Part shown: positions 1 to 9,051 of the stretch, piece by piece
Numbering within the stretch: position 1 is the stretch's first letter
Layout: every line of letters starts with the position of its first letter
Assembly: GCA_963516475.1 (NCBI GenBank)
Contig: CAUQBR010000011.1
Coordinates: forward strand, 1 to 58,579
DNA from: JABCPE02 sp963516475
GTDB lineage: Bacteria > Bacteroidota > Bacteroidia > Flavobacteriales > Weeksellaceae
DNA length: 58,579 nt
Reading direction: 5' to 3'
The notes under the pieces: generated by a model
Told to the model about the DNA's origin: nothing
Seen by the model: the letters and a program-made list of their open reading frames with translations, nothing else
Databases searched by the model: none
Position numbers and translations under genes: made by a program

Positions 1-16
1 TTATTGTTATTTTTAT

Positions 17-24
17 TACTTTTG
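17..24 (+). promoter_or_regulatory. possible -7 box in front of tilS
   Basis: TACTTTTG fits the Bacteroidota -7 consensus TAnnTTTG. It lies only four bases before the tilS ATG, so a transcript from it would be nearly leaderless. The -33 element would lie outside the window. Weak call. Confidence 0.3.
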
Positions 25-28
25 TCTT

Positions 29-1291
29 ATGCTTAGTCTTGATTCTTTTAATGAAGAAATAAACAAAATCACCAGAGATTTTACACAAAAGAAAATCCTC
101 CTCGCAGTAAGCGGAGGCACTGATTCTATGGTAATGCTCGACCTTTTCCGAAAGAGAAGCGCAGAGCAATCGGACTTTATGATTTCGGCGGCGCATATCA
201 ACTACAAGCTGCGCGGTGATGACTCTGATTTAGACCAAAAATTAGTAGAAAACTACTGCGAAAAGTATGAAATTCCGCTGTTTGTTTATTCCGTTTCAGA
301 AAAGGACAACAAGCCCGAAAACGGCTCTATACAGCTCTGGGCGAGAGAGCTGAGATACCATTTTTTTCATCGAATCTGTGAAGAAAACAGTATAGATTTT
401 ATGGCGACTGCCCACCATCTGAATGACCAGCTGGAAACCTTTTTCATCAACCTGATGCGTGGAAGCGGTCTGAAAGGACTGAGCGGCATCCCAGCAAACG
501 AAAACAAAATTCTGCGTCCGCTTTTGGCTTTCACAAAGGAGGAAATCTATGATTTTGCGGAGAAAAATTTGGTGTTTTTCCGCGAAGATATTTCTAACAA
601 AAAAAATGATTATTTAAGAAACAAAATCAGAAACCTCATCGTTCCAGAACTGATAAAGGCGGATTCTAATTTTATTCAAAATTTTAGCAAAAGCCTCAAT
701 ATAATCCAGCAAAGCAGTGATTTCATCAAACAAAAAGCCGAAGAATTCATCGCTAAAAACGGAACAAAAACCGACAACTGCCTGATTTTCAATAAAAAGA
801 AACTGTCTGAAACACAGGATATAATAAAATTTGAAATTCTGAATAAATTCGGATTCGGCAGCGAGACAGAAATTCAAAAAATATTTTCAGCCGAGACGGG
901 AAAGGTATTTTTCAGCAAAGATTTTTCGCTAAAAATAGATTATGCAGACATCATTATCAGTCCTAAAAACGAAGAAAAAGAAAACAAATTTTCCACCGAA
1001 ATCAGTTTCTCCGAAACAGAAAAATTCTACAAAATAGAAGATTTCAGAATTCGAAATTCTAAACCTTGGCTTTTCAATAAAGAGAAAGTATTTCCTCCCT
1101 TTGAGCTGAGAAAACCCAAAGAAGGAGATATTTTTCAACCGAAAGGAATGTTTGGAAAAAAGAAAATATCCAAATTCCTAAAAGATGAAAAAATTTCCAG
1201 CCTTGACCGCGAAAAAATCGGCATCCTCTGCGACACCAAAGGACAGATTCTAGGCGTGTTTCCTCTACGGCAGGACGGGAGATTTATATGA
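29..1291 (+). CDS. tilS: tRNA(Ile)-lysidine synthetase
   Basis: TilS modifies C34 of the CAU-anticodon tRNA(Ile) to lysidine with ATP and lysine, so that the tRNA reads AUA. It is a cytoplasmic and normally essential enzyme. The 420-residue protein has the PP-loop ATP-pyrophosphatase signature SGGTDS at residues 28-33, a second nucleotide/tRNA-binding stretch with AHHLNDQLETFF near residue 127, and the C-terminal TilS substrate-binding domain with LRKPKEGD near residue 357. Length is usual for the family. The ATG at 29 gives a start 23 residues before the PP-loop strand, as expected. It converges with the decayed gene behind it, with only about 15 bases between them. Confidence 0.95.
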   Translation: MLSLDSFNEEINKITRDFTQKKILLAVSGGTDSMVMLDLFRKRSAEQSDFMISAAHINYKLRGDDSDLDQKLVENYCEKYEIPLFVYSVSEKDNKPENGSIQLWARELRYHFFHRICEENSIDFMATAHHLNDQLETFFINLMRGSGLKGLSGIPANENKILRPLLAFTKEEIYDFAEKNLVFFREDISNKKNDYLRNKIRNLIVPELIKADSNFIQNFSKSLNIIQQSSDFIKQKAEEFIAKNGTKTDNCLIFNKKKLSETQDIIKFEILNKFGFGSETEIQKIFSAETGKVFFSKDFSLKIDYADIIISPKNEEKENKFSTEISFSETEKFYKIEDFRIRNSKPWLFNKEKVFPPFELRKPKEGDIFQPKGMFGKKKISKFLKDEKISSLDREKIGILCDTKGQILGVFPLRQDGRFI

Positions 1292-1306
1292 TAAAAGCAT
1301 GATTTC

Positions 1307-2115
1307 TCAGTCTATATCATATTCTTTTTTCAAGATTTCTATGAATTCTTCTTTGGTTACGCCTTTCTGGGAATCAAATTTCATTTTAATAAAAGCATTA
1401 TCTATTTGGTATTTGTTTCCTTGATAAAGCGAATCCAAAAAATGCTGAAAAGAATACTGCTCCACTTCTATTTTATAAATTTTCCCTTGAAGGCTGTCTA
1501 TTTTAAAAACCTGCTTTTCATCTTCATCAAAAAAGTATTTTTCAGAAATTTCTATGCTGTATTTTTCTGTTTTTTCTTGATAGGGAGAAGAAAAATTATT
1601 TATAAAAATGAATGGAAAAATTAGTGATGCGTTCCATAATGAATGATAAAGTATTCCGTAAAAGAAAAATTATATCTTACTCGGACAAAAGCCATTATAA
1701 ACCCTCCTATTAACTGAGAAGCTATAATAATGGGAGAAAAAACATAAAACCAAAAACCATCATTAGTATAATTGGTAAGATGACCAAAACCAAAAATCAC
1801 AGATGAAGCATACACCAAAAAAGGAAATATCCTGTCCCAAAGTTTTTGGCTGAAAATATACTTTATAGGAAAAATTCTCCTTAAAATCAATCTCTTCAAA
1901 AACAGGCGCTAAAACAACAGCAAAAAAATAACAGAAGTAATGCTCTTTTTATGTAAATCAAGTTTTGAGTCTGTAGAAACAAAATGTTCCACCAAATCTT
2001 TCAATGGCATTAAGACAAAACAAAAAACACACATTTTGCCCACCAAAAGAATGAAAATTGTCTGTAATTTCCTTTTAAAACTTTCTTTTGTCTGTACATC
2101 TTTGGGATGTTTCAA
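1307..2115 (-). pseudogene. decayed CPBP-family intramembrane protease
   Basis: CPBP (Abi/Rce1-like) proteins are multi-pass membrane metalloproteases. Reading down the minus strand, three frames together make one protein. The N-terminal part (2115 to about 1929) runs to VIFLLLF and a stop. A second frame gives LAPVFEE. A third frame supplies LILRRIF and GFGHLTNYTN, ending at a stop at 1621. A last frame gives YGILYHSLWNASLIF and an acidic tail ending at 1307. Joined, they restore the EExxxR motif and the later conserved His segments. The breaks lie at the A7 run 1922-1928 (one base short), near 1891 (one extra base) and at the A5 run 1665-1669 (one base short). No ATG was found at the 5' end, only a TTG at 2115. 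Each fragment fits CPBP; loss of function is inferred. Confidence 0.75.
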
Positions 2116-2151
2116 AAAAGAAACAAAATCTCACAAAACCCTCTTTATCAA

Positions 2152-3336
2152 TTATTTAGCTTCTTTCTGCAAAATAGTGAACACAGGAAAATGGTCGCTG
2201 TAGCCTCCTGTAAACTTGTCTCCATCCCAAGAGCGGAAAGGATAACCCTTGTAATTTCCTTGCTTATTAATAAGGTAAGCAGGAGCATAGACTTCGGTTC
2301 TATAAACGGTGTATTCCTCGGCAGAAGAACCAGAAACTAGGTTTTTAGAATAAATAATCTGGTCAAAAAGGTTCGGTGCATCTCGGTAGGCTAAACTCGC
2401 TACACCTTTTTTGTACATTTTGTACATCGGATTGAAATAAGGAAATTCCTCGTTCAGCTCTTTCTCATCGCCTACGGCTTTCAGATAATTTTTAAAACTT
2501 GGGCTGATAGGGTCATCATTAAAGTCTCCCATCGCGATGAGTTTGATATTTGGGTTTTTCTCTTGCAGGGCGTCCATTTCTTGTTTCAGCAGGACAGCAG
2601 CGGCATTACGCTTCGGCATAGACACGGCTTCTCCACCTCTTCTTGACGGCCAGTGATTCACGAAGAAAGCCACTTTTTCTCCATCCAAAATCCCAGAAAC
2701 AACCAGCAAATCCCTTGTGTATTCTCTTTTGCCATCTTCACGGAAAAGCACAAGTTCTTTTTTATAAGAATTGGTCACAGTAAATCTTTTCTTTTGATAA
2801 ATCAGTGCTACATCTATCCCACGCGCATCAAAGGAATTATAATGCACCACACCATAGTCATACTTTTTCAGGGCGTCCTGCTGAGTCAGCGCCTCTACCA
2901 CTTGGCGGTTTTCCACCTCTACAAGTCCCACCACTGCGGGCGCAGTTTTAGTGTATTTAAAGCCGATTTCAGAGATAACCTGCGCGATGTTTTTCAGCTT
3001 CTGCTGGTAAATATTATAAGTGTAATTTTTATTGCTTTTAGGCGTAAAATCTTCCGAAAGTATTTGTTTTCTCACTACTTTTTGTCCTTTTATTCGGTCA
3101 TAGTCCCACGGCCCTTTGTAATCTCTGGTAATTTCCAAATATTTCAAAGAATCCAAAGGCACACTTCTATGGAAGTTGACATGATGAGCAGGAAGCGTCG
3201 CATCTATATAATCCACAGATTTCACCGTATCCCAGAGGTTTTCCACATTATAAAATCCCACAGCAGCAGTTCTTTTCATCTGGGCATTATAAAACAAACC
3301 TAAAACACAAAAAATAACGATAAATAATTGTCTCAT
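2152..3336 (-). CDS. secreted endonuclease/exonuclease/phosphatase-family protein
   Basis: A 394-residue member of the DNase I-like EEP superfamily, metal-dependent enzymes that cut phosphodiesters. A signal peptide occupies about residues 1-19, so it should act outside the inner membrane. Visible motifs are FYNVENLWD (catalytic Asn30 and Glu32), a central NHWPSRRGG block, AMGDFNDDP (Asp/Asn pair) and the terminal GYSDHFPVF with the catalytic Asp-His. All expected catalytic blocks are present. It is divergent from the TonB receptor gene starting at 3485, and the shared upstream region carries two inverted repeats. I infer a role in breaking extracellular nucleic acid or phosphate esters for uptake. 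The exact substrate cannot be read from sequence; a sphingomyelinase-like activity is an alternative within the superfamily. Confidence 0.87.
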   Translation of the reverse strand: MRQLFIVIFCVLGLFYNAQMKRTAAVGFYNVENLWDTVKSVDYIDATLPAHHVNFHRSVPLDSLKYLEITRDYKGPWDYDRIKGQKVVRKQILSEDFTPKSNKNYTYNIYQQKLKNIAQVISEIGFKYTKTAPAVVGLVEVENRQVVEALTQQDALKKYDYGVVHYNSFDARGIDVALIYQKKRFTVTNSYKKELVLFREDGKREYTRDLLVVSGILDGEKVAFFVNHWPSRRGGEAVSMPKRNAAAVLLKQEMDALQEKNPNIKLIAMGDFNDDPISPSFKNYLKAVGDEKELNEEFPYFNPMYKMYKKGVASLAYRDAPNLFDQIIYSKNLVSGSSAEEYTVYRTEVYAPAYLINKQGNYKGYPFRSWDGDKFTGGYSDHFPVFTILQKEAK

Positions 3337-3373
3337 GATAACTTTCTTTGTTAAAAGCCGATAAATTTAAATT

Positions 3374-3397
3374 TTTCTTTTCATTTAGGAAAAGAAA
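3374..3397. repeat. inverted repeat, 9-base arms, in a divergent promoter region
   Basis: TTTCTTTTC and GAAAAGAAA are perfect complements separated by six bases (ATTTAG). The repeat sits between the divergent nuclease and receptor genes. No T-tract follows, so an operator is more likely than a terminator. Confidence 0.5.
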
Positions 3398-3399
3398 TT

Positions 3400-3419
3400 G
3401 ATATGATTTATTTCATATC
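3400..3419. repeat. inverted repeat GATATGA-N6-TCATATC
   Basis: Perfect 7-base arms separated by six bases (TTTATT), starting three bases after the previous inverted repeat. The equal spacers and the place between divergent genes suggest a dimeric regulator site. The regulator is unknown. Confidence 0.5.
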
Positions 3420-3449
3420 GTTATATTCGTTTTAATTAAACATTAAGTC

Positions 3450-3457
3450 TATTTTTG
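3450..3457 (+). promoter_or_regulatory. -7 box before the TonB receptor
   Basis: TATTTTTG matches TAnnTTTG and lies 27 bases before the receptor ATG. No clear TTG is seen at the -33 spacing. The inverted repeats at 3374-3419 lie just upstream, where an activator or repressor could act. Confidence 0.4.
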
Positions 3458-3484
3458 TTAAAACTTGTTAAATTAGATTAGAAA

Positions 3485-6244
3485 ATGTTTAAAAAATCTG
3501 TCTTGATTTGCGGTTTTACAGTTGCTGCAATGCACTTCTGTAACGCACAAACCACGGTTTACGCTTATATAAAAGATGAGAAAGGCAAGCCTGTGGAACG
3601 AGCTGAAGTAGACATGAAAGGCTCGGAGGAGAATATGATTGCAGACAAAATCGGGTATTTCCAGTTTGTAGATTTGAAACCTGGTAATTATCAGATCGTT
3701 GTCTTTAAAAACAATTACGAAACCAAGACCATTGATTTCAGTGTGCAGGAAGGAGAGAAAAGAAAGGATTTGGGCGTTATTGTCTTAAATTCAGTTCTTT
3801 ATAACTCTACCGAACAAGGCTTCACTCTACTGGACAGTGATAGTGACAATGATGATGACAACAGCTCACTTCAGACCACTGTGGGACTGCTGCAATCTTC
3901 GCAGGATATTTTCAATAGAATCGCAGGGTATGATCTGGGAATTTACTGGTTCCGTCCGAGAGGCTTAGACAGCAGGTCTGGTGAAATGATGTTCAACGGC
4001 GTGTCCATGTCAAAACAAAACAATGGAAATATAGATTTCAGCAGCTGGGGAGGACTGAATGAGATTACTCGTTATCCAGAAATTGCCACTAACCACTCGC
4101 CATCTGAATACGCTTTCGGAGGTATCAGTTCTGTGATTTATAAAAACACAAAAGCAAGTGAATACAGAAAAGGAAGCCAGCTGACCTACTCCCTTACGAA
4201 TAGAAACTACCGCCACAGGCTCTCTTACCGATATACTTCGGGAATGAACAAAAACGGCTGGGCTTTCACTGGGATGGTCAGCCGAAGATGGGCAAAAGAA
4301 GGTATACAAGAGGGAACATTCTATGATTCCTATGCGGCATATTTAGGGGTGGAAAAGAAAATCAATGACAAGCACACCCTCACACTCAATATGGTAGGAA
4401 ACCCATATAGAAGAGCTACATCCAGCCCTAACACGCAGGAAGTCTATGATTACAAAGGAATTTACTACAACTCCTACTGGGGATGGCAGGATGGCGAAAA
4501 AAGAAGCGAGAGAGTAAAACGAGGTTTTCAGCCTATTTTCCAGCTAACGGATTATTGGAAAATCAATAAGAAAACAGAACTTTGGACTACGCTTTCTTAT
4601 CAGTTCGGGAAAGTAAAATCTTCGCGATTGGATTGGCATAATGCCCAAAATCCTTCGCCTACTTATTATAAAAACTTGCCAAGCTATTTCTTTGGAAAAG
4701 CAGAATATGACAATGTCCTTCAAAACTGGGTAAATGACAATCCTTCTGTATCTCAGATAGATTGGAATAGACTTTATCACGCTAACCTCAGCAATGATGA
4801 AGGGCGGTCAATATTCTATTTGGTAGATGATGTGAATGATGACAAAATTTGGAATCTTTCCACGCATTTTACGCATAACTTTAATGATAAGACAAGATTT
4901 ATCCTAAATGTTTCTTATCAAAACTACAAATCTGACCAATACAGAGAAATAAAAGACCTGCTAGGAGGTCAGTATGCTCTGAACAAAGACCCTTACAAGA
5001 GAAATGGAAGCGGAAAATACGATGAATACGAAACAGATACCCACAAAGGCGTAGGTGATAAAATAAGCTACGACTACACTTTCGGAAGACAAGAAGTAAA
5101 AGTAAATCCAGCACTGAAATTCTCCACAGGGAAATTTGATGTTTTGGTGGCAGGGCAGTTCAGCTATTCTACTTCGTACCGAGATGGTAAATTCCAGCAT
5201 TATCTGTATCCAGATTCTTATGGAAGAAGCAAAGATTATGAATTTACCAATTTTGGGCTAAAAGGGCAGGTTGTCTATAAAATCAATGGACGAAACTTCC
5301 TCGTTTATAACGGAACGGCTTATTCCCAAGCGCCTTTCATGGAAGATTTATTCTTTAATCCAAGGGTAAATTCATCCGTAGTGGAAGGTATGAGAAGTAT
5401 GTTTATCAATGCTAATGACCTCAGCTATGTACTTTCTACACCTTTCGTAAAAGCAAGGCTGAGCGGATACATCATCAACTCTGAAAACGAAACCAATGTT
5501 CAGCGTTTCTTTGCTGATGGTTCAGTTTTACAAGGTGTAACTAATGGTGCATTCTTCACACAGGTGATGAAGGATATGAAACGACAAAACCGAGGACTAG
5601 AACTAGGACTAGAAGTAAAAGTAACCTCCACGCTCTCTCTACAAGGGCTGGCAAGCTACGGTGAATATGTTTATAATAACAATCCTAAATTATATTTCAG
5701 TTCCGATGCTGTGGGCGCTTCTGGAGGAACTACTTATACCTACATAGGGGATGCCTATATCAAAAACTACAGACAAGGAGGAACACCTCAGACAGCATTC
5801 TCTCTTGGATTTAGATATAATAACCCTAAATACTGGTGGGTAGGAGCGAACTGGAACTATTTTGACAATTCTTATTTAGACCCAGCGGCACTTATCAGAA
5901 CTCAATATTTCATTACCAATCCTTCTACAGGGGATCCATACCCAGGGCTTGATGAAGCGGAACTGAGAAGAGTTCTCCGCCAAAAACAACTGCCTTCTGC
6001 ATTCTTTGTCAATGTAAATGCAGGGAAATCTTGGCTCTTTGGTAAATATTATCTGATGGTTTCGGCTTCGGTGAATAATCTGCTGAACAACAAGAACTAC
6101 ATCACAGGCGGATTCGAGCAGACCCGAAAAGCATCTTACATAGATTTTGCAGCGGATTTTGACAAACAATATTCTCCTTTCGCACCTAAATATTGGTACG
6201 CACAGGGAAGGTCTTATTTCATAAATGTTCAGTTTAGATTTTAA
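3485..6244 (+). CDS. TonB-dependent receptor with carboxypeptidase-like N-terminal domain
   Basis: An outer-membrane active transporter of 919 residues. It has a signal peptide (about 1-21), a carboxypeptidase-regulatory-like beta-sandwich (about 22-105), an acidic linker DSDSDNDDD (117-125), a plug with RPRGLDSRSGEMMFNGV (about 160-180), then a long beta-barrel ending in VQFRF with the terminal Phe used for outer-membrane assembly. The linker followed by LLQSSQDIF and a RxRG plug belongs to a Bacteroidota receptor subgroup that often neighbours DUF5689 lipoproteins and secreted nucleases (family knowledge). The lipoprotein gene follows after 29 bases, probably in one transcript. The substrate is not known; nucleic-acid breakdown products or phosphate compounds are my inference from the neighbours. 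Confidence 0.9.
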   Translation: MFKKSVLICGFTVAAMHFCNAQTTVYAYIKDEKGKPVERAEVDMKGSEENMIADKIGYFQFVDLKPGNYQIVVFKNNYETKTIDFSVQEGEKRKDLGVIVLNSVLYNSTEQGFTLLDSDSDNDDDNSSLQTTVGLLQSSQDIFNRIAGYDLGIYWFRPRGLDSRSGEMMFNGVSMSKQNNGNIDFSSWGGLNEITRYPEIATNHSPSEYAFGGISSVIYKNTKASEYRKGSQLTYSLTNRNYRHRLSYRYTSGMNKNGWAFTGMVSRRWAKEGIQEGTFYDSYAAYLGVEKKINDKHTLTLNMVGNPYRRATSSPNTQEVYDYKGIYYNSYWGWQDGEKRSERVKRGFQPIFQLTDYWKINKKTELWTTLSYQFGKVKSSRLDWHNAQNPSPTYYKNLPSYFFGKAEYDNVLQNWVNDNPSVSQIDWNRLYHANLSNDEGRSIFYLVDDVNDDKIWNLSTHFTHNFNDKTRFILNVSYQNYKSDQYREIKDLLGGQYALNKDPYKRNGSGKYDEYETDTHKGVGDKISYDYTFGRQEVKVNPALKFSTGKFDVLVAGQFSYSTSYRDGKFQHYLYPDSYGRSKDYEFTNFGLKGQVVYKINGRNFLVYNGTAYSQAPFMEDLFFNPRVNSSVVEGMRSMFINANDLSYVLSTPFVKARLSGYIINSENETNVQRFFADGSVLQGVTNGAFFTQVMKDMKRQNRGLELGLEVKVTSTLSLQGLASYGEYVYNNNPKLYFSSDAVGASGGTTYTYIGDAYIKNYRQGGTPQTAFSLGFRYNNPKYWWVGANWNYFDNSYLDPAALIRTQYFITNPSTGDPYPGLDEAELRRVLRQKQLPSAFFVNVNAGKSWLFGKYYLMVSASVNNLLNNKNYITGGFEQTRKASYIDFAADFDKQYSPFAPKYWYAQGRSYFINVQFRF

Positions 6245-6273
6245 TTAGTAATTCTTTTAAAAAATATATAAAA

Positions 6274-7671
6274 ATGAAAAAAGTATATCTAAAACAGGTT
6301 GTAGGAGCTTTATTGCTATTCGGAATTACCACTTCCTGCGTAAGAAAAGATGACTGGAGTATTCCAGATATTACATGTACCAATAAGTTTGGGGATACTA
6401 ACACTACTATGGCTGCCTTTGCGGCATTGGCTCCGAGTAATGGCAGTGCCCTGACTATCACTGATGACCAAATCTTCGATGGATATGTGATTTCTTCCGA
6501 TGAAAAGGGCAATTTCTACAAAACTATCGTTTTCCAAGACAAACCAGAAAACCCTACTGTGGGACTTCAAATAGAAATTGAAAAAACACACAGCTACACA
6601 GATTTTCCTGTGGGAACTCATATCAGAATCAATGCTAAAGGTTTGATTTTAAGAGTAGACAAAGGTGTAACAAAATTAGGTGTTACAGACGCTCAATATA
6701 CCGTTGGAAAAATTCCTTCGTCTTCCCTTGGAAACTATCTTTCTATCGTGTGTAATAACGGAAGAGCGGACATTGCAAACCTTGTTCCTCTGGCTTTGGC
6801 TAATTTAGATGAAGCTAAACAAGCTCAGCACATCAATAAGCTGGTAACTGTTCCAAATGTGCAGTTTACTGACAGCGAAATTTTAGTTCCTAATGGGCCT
6901 AAAACTTATGTAGATGTTTCTTCTAATGTTGATACTAACAGAGAGTTAGTAGATGCAAGTGGAAAAACAGCTATTCTGAGAACATCTAAATTTGCTGACT
7001 TTGGAAAAGACAGACTTCCTACTGGGAAGGGAAGTATCACCTTCGTGGTAAGTAAATACAATACCACTTATCAAATGCTGATAAGAAGCACCAGCGATGT
7101 GAATTTCACAGAGGAAAGAGTAGACACTGCTCCTGCAAAAGGTGGAACAGCCATTGTTTATGCTGGTGCAGGAACTACTGAAGATTTCCAATCTTATAAC
7201 ACAGGAACTTCTTCTGAAGCGTTGCCTAAATATATCAACGACCCTGTTCTAGGAAACAGATACTGGAGAGTTTCTAATTACTCTGGGAATAAATTCCTTA
7301 GCTTCGGTTTTGGTGCTACAGGTGCTAAACCAGAATCTAAAACGATGTACATCATTCCTGTGGATTTCTCCAATATGACCAAATTCTCCTTTGATTCCAA
7401 AGATGGGCACTATAATGGGAATGTTCTGAAAGTCTACTATTCTACAGACTATCAGCCTTCTGGAAATATCCTAAATGCCACACTGACAGACATCACCAGC
7501 GCATTTACTATTTCTTCTAACAATACTAATTATCCTGCAAACTTCACGAACAGTGGACACTGGGTAAAACCTTCCACGCTTACAGGAAATGGATTTATCA
7601 TTTTTGAATATCATGGTGGAGGAACCCTGCCAACTACGACTATTCAGATAGATAATATCAAAATAGAGTAA
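6274..7671 (+). CDS. DUF5689 / choice-of-anchor-J surface lipoprotein
   Basis: A 465-residue lipoprotein: a hydrophobic leader ends in TTSC, making Cys22 the lipidated residue. Residues from about 40 to 260 look like DUF5689, an OB-like fold (ITDDQIFDGYVISSDEKGNF, then a strand-rich segment). From about 290 to the end is a jelly-roll of choice-of-anchor-J type with ATEDFQSY-like and RYWRVSNYSGN motifs. It follows the receptor directly and most likely forms its surface-exposed partner, as SusD-type lipoproteins do, although it has no SusD similarity that I can see. OB folds often bind nucleic acid or sugar, which fits the nuclease across the intergenic region. The substrate is unproven. Confidence 0.8.
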   Translation: MKKVYLKQVVGALLLFGITTSCVRKDDWSIPDITCTNKFGDTNTTMAAFAALAPSNGSALTITDDQIFDGYVISSDEKGNFYKTIVFQDKPENPTVGLQIEIEKTHSYTDFPVGTHIRINAKGLILRVDKGVTKLGVTDAQYTVGKIPSSSLGNYLSIVCNNGRADIANLVPLALANLDEAKQAQHINKLVTVPNVQFTDSEILVPNGPKTYVDVSSNVDTNRELVDASGKTAILRTSKFADFGKDRLPTGKGSITFVVSKYNTTYQMLIRSTSDVNFTEERVDTAPAKGGTAIVYAGAGTTEDFQSYNTGTSSEALPKYINDPVLGNRYWRVSNYSGNKFLSFGFGATGAKPESKTMYIIPVDFSNMTKFSFDSKDGHYNGNVLKVYYSTDYQPSGNILNATLTDITSAFTISSNNTNYPANFTNSGHWVKPSTLTGNGFIIFEYHGGGTLPTTTIQIDNIKIE

Positions 7672-7684
7672 ATTATCATTAAAT

Positions 7685-7717
7685 AAAAAAAACCGCTTTT
7701 TCAAGCGGTTTTTTTTA
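7685..7717. terminator. bidirectional terminator
   Basis: The hairpin AACCGCTT-TTTC-AAGCGGTT (7691-7710) has an A-run before it and a T-run after it. It lies between the convergent lipoprotein and aldehyde dehydrogenase genes and can stop both. Confidence 0.9.
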
Positions 7718-7736
7718 TTTTTATTTGAAAGTAAAA

Positions 7737-9035
7737 CTATTTCACTTCACCGAAAACACTCTTCGTTACGCAGAATTCTTTCAAAGTTTTCAAAGAAAGT
7801 TCCAGTCCGTATCCAGAGTTTTTCGTTCCTCCAAATGGGAAACGAGGGTCAGAAGTCATCAACTTATTCAATGAAACTGTCCCTGATTCTAGATTTTCCG
7901 CAAAGAAATAAGCTCTCTCTCTACTTGCTGTCCAAACGGAATTTCCTAAACCGAAGTTAGTATTATTCGCTATTTTCAAGATTTCTTCGTCATCTTTTGC
8001 TGAAACTATCATTCCCAGTGGCCCAAAAAGCTCTTCATCAATCATCGGATTGTCCAGATTCATTTTGATAAGCCCTGGTTTAAAAGAAATATCATCTACT
8101 CTCTCCAGCGGAATTATAATCTCTGCTCCATGCTCTAAAGCCTTTTCATACTGCTGCTGAAGCTCATCTGCAAAAGATTTTGAAGCCAGCCCGCTTAGTT
8201 CTGTTTTATCATCAAATGGGTTGCCTAGTTCATATTTTTGGTATTCTGCTTTTAGTTTTTCCAAAAATTCGGCGTAGATGCTTTCTTGGATAATAAATCT
8301 TTTCGCTGAGGTACACGCCTGTCCACAGTTTCTCAGCCTTGCTGCAGCACCTTGCTTAGCGGTTTTATCTAAATCTGTATCATCTAAAACGATAAAAGCA
8401 TCATTACCACCTAATTCCAACAATGATTTTTTAATATTCGCTCCTGCTAGAGATGCTATTTTTCTTCCTGTAGTCTCGCTTCCTGTAAGGCTCACTCCTT
8501 TCACCAGCGGATTTGTTATAAGCTCCTCTATATCAGCATATGAATACTCTATATTCTGCAAAATTCCTTCTGGAAAGCCAGATTTTTTGAACAATCCCTC
8601 TATGGCTCTTCCCGAACCTTTGCAGATAGAGGCATGCTTCAGAAGAACAACATTTCCCGCCAAAATAGTCGGCACAGCGAAACGAAGTGCCTGCCAGAAA
8701 GGAAAATTCCATGGCATAATTCCCAGAATAACTCCCATTGGCTGGTAGTAAACCTCACTTGCAGAAAGTTCTGTTTCTACAATCTCTGGTTTTAGGACAT
8801 TCTCCGCAGCCACATAGTAGTCGGTCATCATTGCACATTTCTTAACCTCTCCTCTTGATTGGGAAATAGGTTTGTGCATTTCTAGCGTAATCATTTGGCT
8901 GTATTCCTCATGATTTTCAAGAATATTTTTAGATAAATTCTTTAATAATTCTTGTCTTTTCTCAAAACTTACTTTTCGCCATTCTTTTTGCGCTTGAACG
9001 GCAAGATTTAGTTTTTGTTGAAGTTCTATATTCAT
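7737..9035 (-). CDS. NAD(P)-dependent aldehyde dehydrogenase, succinate-semialdehyde type
   Basis: It oxidises an aldehyde to the acid with NAD(P)+. The 432-residue protein has the cofactor-binding SLTGSETTGR block, the general base Glu207 in LELGGND and the nucleophile Cys241 in NCGQACTSA; the 34-residue spacing of this pair is the standard one for the superfamily. The C-terminal PFGGTKNSGYG motif is present. It is shorter than typical 480-500 residue enzymes and matches the compact Sad/GabD-like group common in flavobacteria. Succinate semialdehyde as substrate is inferred from overall resemblance. It lies 16 bases downstream of folE on the same strand and may be read through from it. Confidence 0.85.
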   Translation of the reverse strand: MNIELQQKLNLAVQAQKEWRKVSFEKRQELLKNLSKNILENHEEYSQMITLEMHKPISQSRGEVKKCAMMTDYYVAAENVLKPEIVETELSASEVYYQPMGVILGIMPWNFPFWQALRFAVPTILAGNVVLLKHASICKGSGRAIEGLFKKSGFPEGILQNIEYSYADIEELITNPLVKGVSLTGSETTGRKIASLAGANIKKSLLELGGNDAFIVLDDTDLDKTAKQGAAARLRNCGQACTSAKRFIIQESIYAEFLEKLKAEYQKYELGNPFDDKTELSGLASKSFADELQQQYEKALEHGAEIIIPLERVDDISFKPGLIKMNLDNPMIDEELFGPLGMIVSAKDDEEILKIANNTNFGLGNSVWTASRERAYFFAENLESGTVSLNKLMTSDPRFPFGGTKNSGYGLELSLKTLKEFCVTKSVFGEVK

Positions 9036-9051
9036 TTTCTTGTTTTATATT

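Noticed and set aside
1406..1624. Plus-strand frame of 72 codons
   Set aside because: It mirrors codons of the decayed CPBP gene read on the other strand and has no family-like features.
2653..3303. 216-codon plus-strand frame
   Set aside because: Antisense to the secreted nuclease, whose catalytic motifs are clear on the minus strand.
8278..8748. 156-codon plus-strand frame
   Set aside because: Antisense to the aldehyde dehydrogenase catalytic region.
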